Positions 22,884-32,800 of a stretch of 64,000 bases of DNA are shown here, one piece after another. The DNA comes from Calcarisporiella thermophila CBS 279.70. Its lineage: Eukaryota > Calcarisporiellomycota. A program made the translations under genes and the position numbers. Below the pieces are notes generated by a model. It saw nothing but the letters and a program-made list of their open reading frames with translations. It did no database searches and was not told the DNA's origin. Location: positions 241,698 through 305,697 of the forward strand of contig NW_027192191.1 in NCBI RefSeq assembly GCF_041956535.1, read 5' to 3'. Each line of letters opens with the position of its first letter. Within the stretch, counting starts at the first letter, position 1.

Positions 22884-23303
22884 TGGTAGGAAAAGGGAAA
22901 AGAGGAAGAGAAAATAGATAGGATTTTTTTTAAAGAAAAAAGAGGAGTATATAACAGATAAATTACAAAATGTAGTCGGGCAAACGAAGTGATATGTTCG
23001 TTGCCAGAAAAAAGAAGAGAAGTAAACAATACAGCAGAGATTTAAATAAGATTGCGGCATCGTTTCTATTGGTTGTTTGAATTTCTACGTAAATAAGGAC
23101 TGCTTTTGAAAATATCCGTAGAAAGTGATGACGTTATGTCACGTGACAAGAGAGTAGGTGTACGTAACATATCTTATAATTTCTCGCGTCTCTTTACGAG
23201 AACCAAGGGGGTAGTTTACTTTTTTTAATCTTTGTTCGCGCGATTTCGTATACATTTTCTAAAATAAATTCCAAAAAAATCCTGCAGCAATACTCCTGTG
23301 ATC
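22884..23303. promoter_or_regulatory. Bidirectional promoter of IMPDH and RPN2
   Basis: 420 bp between two divergent housekeeping genes. It holds a perfect 12-bp palindrome centred on CACGTG (23137-23148), a TGACGT-type site a few bases upstream (about 23128-23133), and an ATTGG (inverse CCAAT) box near 23069. No TATA box is obvious. Assignment of these sites to particular factors (for example Cbf1-like bHLH or CCAAT-binding complex) is inference. Confidence 0.6.
23137..23148. promoter_or_regulatory. Palindromic E-box TGTCACGTGACA
   Basis: Perfect inverted repeat around CACGTG, the core bound by bHLH factors of the Cbf1/Pho4/USF type. It lies about 250 bp upstream of the IMPDH start and 155 bp upstream of the RPN2 start. 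Confidence 0.55.
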
Positions 23304-26300
23304 ATGGTTGGACTAACCACATTAACCTCGGCAGGTAAAGTGCTGTACTCTTTCTTGGGATTTGAAAGATCTAGGCATTCGATATTGAGTTGTAATTTTT
23401 AATTCTCAATGTCCTAGCGGGCGTGATTTCGTTGCTTGATGAAGAGGAAAAAGATCTCAAGATATTTGCTCTCGAACAGCTCAACAAGGTGGTAGACCAA
23501 TTTTGGGCTGAGATTTCCGATTCAGTGTCAAAGATGTACGTAACATACCCTCTTTCTTGTTGCTATCTGGAATAGTCGCTTTCTTACTGAAAACTAACTT
23601 CCTCGATTGGTAGTGAGGTGTTATACGAAGATAAGCATTTTTCTCATCGAGAATTGGCTGCCCTTGTGGCTTCCAAAGTGTACTATCATCTCGAGGCATT
23701 TGATGAATCTCTTTCTTTCGCTCTTGGTGCTGGGAAGCTATTCGATCTATCATTAAAAACCGAATATGTTGAGACGATTATTTGTAAATATTCCGTACAG
23801 ATATACCAGTTTGGTTTTCATAACTGATGTTATTTTTTTATTCTTTAGCAAAATGCATCGATAAGTATATTGCTCTGCGAATCCAGCAATACGAAGACCC
23901 AAATTCCGGTGCTACTATCGATCCTCGTTTGCAGCAGGTTGTTGAGCGTATGTTCCAGCGATGTTTAGATGATGGCGAATATAACCAGGTATTTATCAAG
24001 GGCAATTACCACTGGGCTGAAATTTGCTTAACGTAAAATATATCTAGGCTATTGGTATTGCACTTGAGTCACGTCGACTCGATATTGTTGAACGCACAGT
24101 TTTACAAGGAAACGCAAGGGAATTACTACAATACGTACTAGACATAAGTATGACATTAGTCCAGAATCTGGATTTCCGCAACAAGGTAAGGCATTGTTAT
24201 CACCTGAGTTTTTTATCTCCTTTGTTATATATTGTGGTATAAATATCTAGGTTCTTCGTCTTCTGGTCAATCTCTACTCTAATCTTTCCGTTCCCGATTA
24301 CATCTCCATAAGCCAGTGTCTGGTCCATCTAAACGACTCATCTACTTGTGCACAGATGCTGCAAGATCTCGTAAACAAAGGAGACGATGTATGATATCAA
24401 GTATTCATCTGTTATCTTTCTGGCATCTAACCTTTTTTTTTAAAAAAGTCATCGCTACTTATGGCGTACCAAGTCGCATTTGATTTGGAGGAAAACGCGA
24501 GACAAGACTTTTTGCAAAAAATTTCGAATGAGCTTCCCAAGCCTGAGCCCGCACCTGAACCTGCCCCCTCTGCTCCTGCTACCGCTGAGACAAGCAACCA
24601 AGAGGCAATGGAGACGGAAGAAGCTACCTCTGAGCGAAAAGAGCCGGTTTGTATGAAACATGATTACGGCTGTTTCCAATATTGATTATCTGATTCTTCC
24701 ATAGGAGACAAGTAAATCGCCATTTGACAAAATAAGATCGATTCTCTCTGGCGAAGAGTCGATTAAATTGCATCTTGAATTTTTATATCGAAACAACCAT
24801 TCCGATCTTTTGATCTTGAAGAACACAAAGGTATGTACTCTCGATTTTCCGGTGGTAGTGTTATTGTGCCAATACCATAGATTTGCCCTCCCCCCTAGGG
24901 TGCTCTTGATTCTCGTAATTCGGCATATCACTCTGCTCTCACTTTCGCAAACGCATTCATGCACTCTGGTACGACAAGTGACGAATTCCTGCGACAGAAC
25001 CTTGAATGGCTCTCACGCGCAACTAATTGGTCAAAGTTTAGCGCTACGGCTGCGCTTGGTGTCATACACAAAGTACATTTATCCTACTGGGATTCTTACT
25101 ATTTTTTTTTTTTACCAATATTTTTCATCCTATAGGGACAACTTTCTCAAGGATTGTCACTGCTACAGCCTTATCTTCCTCAAGATGGCGTAAGCGGTAG
25201 CCCATACTCCGAAGGTGGCGCGCTTTATGCGCTCGGTCTTATTAATGCAAATCATGGCCATGGTGTATTGAATTATTTGCTTACTGCTCTGCGTAATACT
25301 CAAACTGAGGTTGTGCAGCATGGTGCATGTCTTGGTTTGGGAGTCGCTGGAATGGCAACAGAAAACGAAGAGATTTATGAAGAGCTAAAGACGGTTCTTT
25401 TCGGCGACAGCGCAATTGCAGGTGAGGCGGCTGGCTACTCAATGGGCTTGGTAATGATTGGGTCGGCATCTACAAAAGCCATCGACGAGATGCTGCAGTA
25501 TGCACATGAAACGCAGCACGAGAAGATCATTCGAGGTCTTGCCATGGGAATGGCGCTTGTAATGTATGGTCGAGAGGAGCAGGCCGACACGTTGATTGAG
25601 CAGCTCTGCCGAGACAAGGATCCAATTTTGCGCTATGGAGGAATTTATACAGTAGCCATGGCGTATGCGGGCACAGGAAATAATAAGGCCATTAGACGCC
25701 TGTTGCATGTTGCAGTGAGTGATGTGAATGACGACGTGCGTCGTGCGGCTGTTACTTCGCTTGGATTCATTTTGTTCCGAGTGCCAAACCAAGTTCCGCG
25801 GATAGTGCAACTTCTTGCTGAAAGCTATAACCCCCATGTGCGATATGGAGCGACGCTAGCTCTGGGAATTGCTTGTGCGGGAACTGGCCTGGTGGTGAGT
25901 TGTTTTAGTTTGCACAGGTTAATGATACTTTGATTCACCTCTGCCTGCCATCAGGACGCGATTGAGCTTCTCGAGCCCATGACCAAAGACACCACAGACT
26001 TCGTGCGACAGGGTGCTCTTATTGCCCTCGCGATGGTCCTCATCCAGCAAACAGAAGCCACCAACCCCAAGGTTGCCTCCGTGCGCAAACTCTACGAGAA
26101 AATTATCAGCGATAAACACGAGGATCCAATGGCCAAGTTTGGTGCGGTGCTAAGTCAAGGCGTTATCGATGCTGGAGGTCGCAATGTGACGATTTCTTTG
26201 CAGTCAAGACTCGGCCACGCTAACATGTCGGCGATTGTTGGGATGACTATTTTCACACAGTTTTGGTATTGGTATCCGCTGATGCACTTTTTGTCGCTTG

Positions 26301-26986
26301 CTTTCACCCCAACTGCAATAATTGGGCTGAACAAAGATTTGAAGGTTTGCTTCATTTGCATATTAATTCTAACGGAGCAGAGGGTGATAACTTAATTTTT
26401 TCTAAAGGTACCCAAATTTGAGATTGTCTCAAATGTAAGACCCTCGTTGTTTGCCTATCCAGCGCCCACAAAGCCACCAACCGCCAATGTAGTGGAGAAA
26501 GTGGCCACCGCAGTTCTGTCGACAACGGTGAAAACTCGTGCCAGAGCAAAGCGTTCCGAGAAAGAGAAGGAAAAGGCAGAGGCCGAGCCTATGGAAACGG
26601 ATGAAAAGAAGGAGACGTCGGAGAAAGCCGACACAAAGGCAGAGGATTCCCAAGAGAACCAGGCTGAAGACTCCGGAAAATCCTCCTCTACCGATAAGAA
26701 AGGCAAAAACAAGAAGGCTAAGGAAGAGCCTACCTCAGAGACCCTCCCCAACATGGCTCGGGTAGTTCCTGCCCAGCTCAAATATATCGTGTTCCCCGAG
26801 GATGCCCGCTATGTACCCGTGAAGCAAACAAGCAATCTCGGGGGAATCTTGATGATGCTGGATCGTAAACCAGGCGAGGCAGAGGATTTGATCCAGCCAA
26901 GTGCACCCACTGCAACAGCGCCAAGTGCAGTCCAGGAAGAGGAAGCACCCCCTCCGGAACCTTTCGAATATCCATTTGACGATTAA
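23304..26986 (+). CDS. RPN2: 26S proteasome regulatory subunit Rpn2/PSMD1
   Basis: Largest base subunit of the 19S particle, a toroid of PC repeats that docks Rpn13 and ubiquitin shuttles. Twelve exons: 23304-23334, 23418-23535, 23614-23783, 23849-23988, 24048-24185, 24251-24388, 24449-24646, 24705-24830, 24899-25072, 25136-25894, 25955-26344, 26408-26986; 986 aa, exact phase. Recognisable blocks: [81 protein letters not shown] repeats such as [15 protein letters not shown] and [30 protein letters not shown], and [19 protein letters not shown] Lys/Glu-rich insert (about 833-903) and a C-terminal FEYPFDD tail end the protein. The penultimate intron is placed after CTG GTG because that keeps the length of the TG-x-x-AI-LLEP block. 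Confidence 0.96.
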
Positions 26987-27597
26987 GGGCGAATCACATT
27001 ACTTTATGAATATGCTTCTATCCAATTTAGACGTCTCATATTATTTCTCTCCCGTCGTATGACAACCTCCCTTTCCTATACTCTTATGTTCAATTTCTTT
27101 TTTATTTTCCTATGATTATTAGGTAAATTGTGATCTGGGAATTGTTTTTTTTTTGGGAAAATATATAAAGCAGCGAGACTTCAATATAAATATTTTAAAT
27201 TATTTAGTCTCTTTCGATGCTATCAATGTCAGAATCGGAATAGAATATCTAGAGGATAGCTGAGAGATTACTAGTTTATTCAACAAGGAAATGATCTTTT
27301 TCTCCAAAAAGTCTTGATCCTCGCTCATACTCGTTAGTAGAAATCAAAAGGAGACCACGGGGATTTGTGCTTTAAGTTGATATCTCAAAGCAGTGTTTTG
27401 CAAAGGCCATCGGCCATTGACAGCTATGAGAAATTGATGTCACGATAACTTCTATTTTTTTTTTAGAAAAAAATAAAAGGGAATCATCCATCTGCTTATT
27501 TACATTGTATATGTATTAAAAACTAGGAAGCGAAGAAAATAAGGAAAGAAAAAAATACAAATATAAAAATAAAAAGAAACGCAAAAAATAAAATTAA
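26987..27597. other. Convergent 3' flank of RPN2 and BRF1
   Basis: About 610 bp of A/T-rich DNA with T and A runs; 3' UTRs and terminators of two convergent genes. No further feature seen. Confidence 0.5.
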
Positions 27598-30001
27598 CTA
27601 AACATCCTCGTTGTACTCGTCATATGCGTCGCCATATTCATCGTAGTCGTCATATCCTCCATCGCCTTCCGCAACATATTCTTCCTCTACTTCCTCCTCC
27701 CCTTCTTCTTCAATAACATCCTCCTCTTCACCCTTCTTCGCGCTACTTGATGCGGCCTGTGTAGACCTCTGTGTTCCATAGGCGGAATCAGCCTGGCTTG
27801 ACTTCCCGCCCTTCCCTAACAAACTATCCAGCCCATCTTTATCAAAGAGGGAGTCCACAATGGCATGGTTAATCTTTTTAGAGATCCGCTTTTGTACGAA
27901 GAGATGTCTCGTCGCTTCGGCTGGAGTGGCCGCTCCTCCCGCGGTCACGTTCATCCCACCCGCTTGCTTCCTCTTCTTGCGTGGAGGCTTCTTGATACCC
28001 ATGGCAAGATCGCGTGCCTCACGGAGTTGCTTCTCTTCCTGCTCGCGAAGGTAGTCTTTGTTCAGCTCGGTCCACACTTGCGTCTTAAGGCGCACTTCGT
28101 TATCGTCGAGAATCGCGTCCGAGACTTCCCAATCATCGACATCGTCCCAGTTTGCAACATCTGGGTCGAGCTCTTGCGCTTTAGACTCCTTGCTATCCTG
28201 CTGCGTGGACTTCAGCTGTTGCATTTCCAGCTCGTGCTGGGTTTTCATCTCAGCTGTTGTTTGGAGTAGGTGAGTTAAAAACAGGGAAACAAAAATAACG
28301 CCATAACCTAAACTGACCTTTCATTTGTTCCTCTAGATCCTGCAATTTTTTATTCCCCAGTATCTCATGTACTTCCTTCTCTAATTCTTTCTCTACGGCT
28401 TCCTCTGCTTCTTTCGCCTCTTTCTCCTCCTCTTCGGCCGAGTCTTTTTCAACTTTCAACTTTTCAATTTTCACCACCCCATTTTCTCTCTCTTCTTCTT
28501 CCCTCTCTTCTTCTTCTTCTTCTTCTTCTTCTTCTTTTCCACCCTCTGACTCCTTCTCCTCTGGCTCTCCATTCTCCGGCTCTCCATCCTCTGGCTCTCC
28601 ATCCTCTGCTTCGCCATCTTTACTCGCATTGCTCTCACTCTCCTCATCGTCTTCCTCTAATTCGTATACTCCCTCATCCTCCTCTTCCTCTTCCTCTTCG
28701 TCCTCCTCTTCAATTGCGGATTGTCTCTTTCCTTTCGCCTTTCGAGTGGCTTCCCGCACTTGTTGTACAGAGAGCTTGCTTCCACGTCGTTGTTGTACAT
28801 TCAGCTCGGTTGCTTGCGCCTTCCTTGCCCGTTGAAAAGCGGGCGGATCGCACTCATCTTCCAACCACACACTTTGGAAATCTCTTACGGTTAATTTGCT
28901 TGAGGGAGTTTTCTTGAATTCGTTCAATCGTCGACGAAGAGTAATCTCTGCAATTTTGACCACATGGATAATCTCCTGTTCGGTCCGACGAAACCCATTC
29001 ATACGAGAGGCAATCAAAAGACATGCACCGCAGATACCCGACGGGCGCCGTCCCGTTTGAATCCAATCTCGGTCCATGCGTTGCACGAGACGAAGTGCGT
29101 CTTGAGCAACCTTGTGTGTATGATCGCCAAACTCAAGCATGGAGGCAAACCGTGAGATGTAGAGAGAGGGGTCAACAAGAGGGAGATTCAAGTGAAGCAC
29201 TTTGATAAAACGGAGAAAAGTGGACCCGAGTTTAAAAACGTTTATCTAAATAGAAATTGCGAAAGGCAAGTTCAATCAAGAATGGTTTGACACTTTGTCA
29301 GTAAGAGAAAGCACAGGAGCATAAGATCTACCCTCAATATATCGGAAAAATCGATCAGCATATGGCTCGATTTCTCCATGCGGCACACAGTATACAGACA
29401 CACCGCGATTACATTTTGCATGCGACGGCCTTTTGTAAAATTATTGGAAACAGCGAGATTGAAGTACCGCTGCGCCGATTCCTGATAGCGTTCTGGAAGG
29501 CGCAACGCTGTAGCGAGTTCGACGATGCGGCGACGACCTAAAAGATTTTCAAAATTAACCCAAGAAAAATTCTTTTTTATCCAAGGCCCTTACCAGCTTC
29601 CATCGTGGCTTCTCTGGACTCCATCCCAGTACCACCCCGGCGAAAGTTTCCGGTCGAGCCAATCCTCCCTTGAAAGATTTCACACTTTAGTTACCATTTT
29701 CTGCCAAATTCAACGCACTAACATAACAATACCTTTATCTGCAGCGACAAAGGATCCTTGCAATATCGCCTGCCCGCTTGATGTCTCTCCAAATGTAACC
29801 TCGGCAACAATGGTATTTTCTTCCAATACCTATCAAATGCATCCATAATCACCATTGTTTAGTAAGTTTGCCACCCAATAAACAGAGGAAAAAGATGATG
29901 GATTAGAGCCGTACCGTTCCACACCGACTACAGAAGGCATTACCGGCAGCCCCATCCATTTCGATGGTGGGCATGCCACCTGGACATTGACATTGTGACA
30001 T
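27598..30001 (-). CDS. BRF1: TFIIIB subunit Brf1 (TFIIB-related factor)
   Basis: RNA polymerase III initiation factor that bridges TFIIIC, TBP and the polymerase at tRNA and 5S genes. Exons 30001-29915, 29829-29733, 29668-29594, 29537-29332, 29245-28318, 28253-27598; 682 aa, phases exact. The N-terminal zinc ribbon has C-x-C ... C-x2-C (QCQCPGGM, FCSRCGT). The B-reader/linker follows (SSGQAILQGSF), then two cyclin folds (GRRRIVELATALRLPERYQE...VIAVCLYTVCRMEKSSHMLI and DWIQTGRRPSGICGACLLIA...TEQEIIHVVKIAEITLRRRL). Homology block II, which binds TBP, is WDDVDDWEVSDAILDDNEV and LKTQVWTELNKDYLREQEEK. Between cyclin folds and block II lies an exceptionally long Glu/Asp-rich stretch (about 28390-28710), partly GAA repeats. 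The tail is again acidic. Confidence 0.96.
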
Positions 30002-30280
30002 TGAATGAAAAATCAGTAATGGTTGAGATCCTTGAGTGCAACGAAACTAAAAAATATCGAATATAATGCAACAGTATAAAAGACCAACTTCTGTTTACTC
30101 AAAATTTTTTTTATCAGGTTGCAGTGACTCAATTGCAGAAGCGTCAAAAACGAGTGGAGAAGAGCTCGAGTTCGAAACTCTCAAATTGAAATTTAAAAAA
30201 AAAAATAAAATCATACAAATAATAATTGCACGACCTATGTTTATATCGCTTTAATATAATATTTGAAATTGTAAAATCTT
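30002..30280. promoter_or_regulatory. Shared divergent promoter of BRF1 and the ten-Myb gene
   Basis: 279 bp separate the two start codons. The half next to the Myb gene is A/T-rich with an A tract (30197-30207). No TATA box was recognised in a convincing position. Confidence 0.45.
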
Positions 30281-32482
30281 ATGTCAACACGATCCTTTGT
30301 GAATTTTTGCTGTCGATCGTGTTATCCCCGGTACCCGCCTCGGCCCACAAGAACATCCTATTTTCCTCTTTATCTTTCCAAAAGCAACACCTCCACCCTT
30401 TCTTCGACATCAAAATCTCAAGCACTTGCCCTCGCACCCGCCCATTCCAAACCAAGTCGATCTGTGCGACATGCCTGGACTCCTAATGAGGACGAGCTTA
30501 TCCGTCAATTTGTGGCTACACATGGCCCGAAATGGGCTCGTCTTCACCGCGAGCTTCTCCCTCATCGCAATCCTAATTCGATCCTAACGAGATGGTATGA
30601 AGTGTTGGATCCCTCCCTTAAACGTGGCCCTATTACTCGCACAGAGGCAGAAAAACTTCGGGCAGGCGTCGAGAAATATGGGAATCAGTGGGCTCTCATC
30701 ACGAGGGAGCTCCCTGGCCGTACATCCAAATGGTGTGCCAACATGTGGAAATATGTCATTGATCCCAATGTGTCCAAGCGTCAGCCATGGTCTGAGAAGG
30801 AGGACGAAATTTTATTAGAGGGTGTGAAAAAGTATGGGAGAAAATGGGTTGAAATTGTGAAACTCCTGCCAGGGAGAACACAGCTGCAGGCGAAGACTCG
30901 GTACGACCAGGTATTGCGGGTGAATAGAACGCCATGGACACCGGAAGAGCGGGATATACTGCTGCGACGTGTGCTCATGTACGGCCCACGGTGGGATATC
31001 GTCGCAGAAGGACTGGAGGGGAGAACCGCGCCACAGTGTAAGACTTATTGGGAGGTTTCCGTAGATCCTACGCTGTTACGAAACAGTAGCAATCCGCAGA
31101 AAATTGAAGGTGGAGAGGCTGTGGCCGCCCCGGAGCCGGACCTGGGCGAAGAGGACGAAGATCAATTGGATGTAGAAGGAGGAGGGTCGCAGATGGATGG
31201 TCCGCTGGAAGGACAAGAAGCACCGGATTCAGAACGTTCGACGGGGTACAATTGGACGTTGCAGGAGGAGCTTCTTTTTTGGGACCAAGTCAAAAAGCAT
31301 GGTCCACAGTGGACCAAGGTTGCCCTTGCTCTCCCTGGTCGCTCACGCATCGACTGTTTTTACAAGTACCGCAATACGGCGGAGCGTATGCTGGGCAATG
31401 TGCCTCGCGATGGTCCGACTCAAGCTTACTCCGAAAAGCAGGCCATTGAGCTCGCCAATATGATGTCTGAATTGCTGAGAAAGTGTCTGAACGCTGAGAA
31501 GAGCGACGACGCCGACCCCCAGGACTCGTTGGTGAATCTTCTTTCTCTCCGGAAAATTGGTCGTTGGACGGAGGAGGAGTCACGCCGACTCATGAAGGCT
31601 GTAGCGGCTGAGTTGGAAATGAAGGATAATAAGAGCAACTCTATCGACTGGATGAAAGTATCCATGAGCATACCCGGGCGAAGTCCACTACAATGTCGCC
31701 TGCGGTATCAGTATATGCAAATCAAAGAGCGGGAGACGAATGCGCCGTGGACCGCTGATGATGATGCTGCGTTACTAAATGCTGTCGAGACCTATGGCAG
31801 ACGGTGGACGCGGATCGCCACAGCACTCTCCCGCACTGCTACCCAGTGTGCAAACCGATATTCGGCACTGAAACGCGACGCTCGGGGGGGACACCTATCG
31901 GAGGAGGAGAAAGAGCGCCTGAGCCTGCTAGTAGATATTCATGGCACGGACTGGATAACCGTTGCAAAGCATCTGCCCGGCCGAACCCCCGCACAGTGCA
32001 GCTACACTTGGAATAACTGGGTCCGACCGGGAATACGGAATGGGCCATGGACGCCTGCGGAGGACGAGCAGCTTCGACTCGCGGTGGAGCAATTGGGTAC
32101 TCGGGCGTGGAGCCAGGTTGCTCTGCTGATGCCGGGCCGAAACCGATACCAGTGTCGCCAGCGCTGGGAGGAGTCCCTAGCTCCGGGGATCAAAAAGGGG
32201 CCCTGGACGAACGAGGAAGAGATGCGTTTGATCGAAGCGGTTGTGAAGCACGGGATGAAGTGGCAGCGGATTCGCGAGGAGGTCCCAGGGCGGTCGGCCC
32301 GCATGTGTCGATGGAAGTACATGATGATCATGAAGCTGAAAAACTCGTCGGACAATAAAGACTCGGCAATCGGAGAAGGAAAGGGACTGAGTCGGCTACT
32401 CTTGGAGGCGGCTTGGCGAGCCGACGAGAAAAGTATGGCGGATTCAGAAACTCCTACTCTGAAGGAGGAACGATTCGATTAG
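30281..32482 (+). CDS. Myb-family protein with ten tandem Myb/SANT repeats
   Basis: Intronless, 733 aa. I count ten Myb repeats by their spaced tryptophans and the P-G-R-(T/S/N) turn: starts near HAWTPNEDELI, GPITRTEAEKLRAG, QPWSEKEDEIL, TPWTPEERDILL, YNWTLQEELLFW, GRWTEEESRRLM, APWTADDDAALL, GHLSEEEKERLS, GPWTPAEDEQLR and GPWTNEEEMRLI. Repeats 1-4 and 5-10 are separated by an acidic linker (about residues 267-320). Repeat 6 has a longer first loop. The turn PGR recurs in most repeats. SNAPC4/SNAP190, with four and a half Myb repeats, is the nearest known architecture. A role in RNA polymerase II/III snRNA promoters, or as a telomere/rDNA binder, is possible but unproven. The first 60 residues are Arg/Ser/Tyr-rich. 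Divergent from BRF1. Confidence 0.9.
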   Translation: MSTRSFVNFCCRSCYPRYPPRPTRTSYFPLYLSKSNTSTLSSTSKSQALALAPAHSKPSRSVRHAWTPNEDELIRQFVATHGPKWARLHRELLPHRNPNSILTRWYEVLDPSLKRGPITRTEAEKLRAGVEKYGNQWALITRELPGRTSKWCANMWKYVIDPNVSKRQPWSEKEDEILLEGVKKYGRKWVEIVKLLPGRTQLQAKTRYDQVLRVNRTPWTPEERDILLRRVLMYGPRWDIVAEGLEGRTAPQCKTYWEVSVDPTLLRNSSNPQKIEGGEAVAAPEPDLGEEDEDQLDVEGGGSQMDGPLEGQEAPDSERSTGYNWTLQEELLFWDQVKKHGPQWTKVALALPGRSRIDCFYKYRNTAERMLGNVPRDGPTQAYSEKQAIELANMMSELLRKCLNAEKSDDADPQDSLVNLLSLRKIGRWTEEESRRLMKAVAAELEMKDNKSNSIDWMKVSMSIPGRSPLQCRLRYQYMQIKERETNAPWTADDDAALLNAVETYGRRWTRIATALSRTATQCANRYSALKRDARGGHLSEEEKERLSLLVDIHGTDWITVAKHLPGRTPAQCSYTWNNWVRPGIRNGPWTPAEDEQLRLAVEQLGTRAWSQVALLMPGRNRYQCRQRWEESLAPGIKKGPWTNEEEMRLIEAVVKHGMKWQRIREEVPGRSARMCRWKYMMIMKLKNSSDNKDSAIGEGKGLSRLLLEAAWRADEKSMADSETPTLKEERFD

Positions 32483-32800
32483 GGTTGGCGACTTGTTTTC
32501 AGATATACTTGGGCTTTCTCAACTTGGATTCCTCGATCACTTCGCTTGTTCTCTCCCCTCCTCTTGTACTTTTTCTCCTTGGTTGCATTTAGCTAACTCT
32601 AATCTGACATTTTTGACGAGGATTATAAATTAACCGACTCCAGGATATCAGTAAACCTTAGCAAATTAAGTTTATGGATTTTTCTTCTTCTACATTATCC
32701 CTACACCCTTATTAATAGCCGTTGCAAACTCAAAACCATACAACTCATTCTTCCATTCCTTCTCTTCTCTCCGTGTCCCCCTTCAATTAATCACCAAGCC
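32483..32800. other. Spacer between the Myb gene and IML2
   Basis: About 320 bp, pyrimidine-rich in the last 100 bp before the IML2 start, as expected of a promoter and leader. Nothing else recognised. Confidence 0.45.

Noticed and set aside
22884-23060. Upstream extension of the IMPDH first exon
   Set aside because: In frame by chance; composition is AT-rich leader and IMPDH homology begins after Met 22883.
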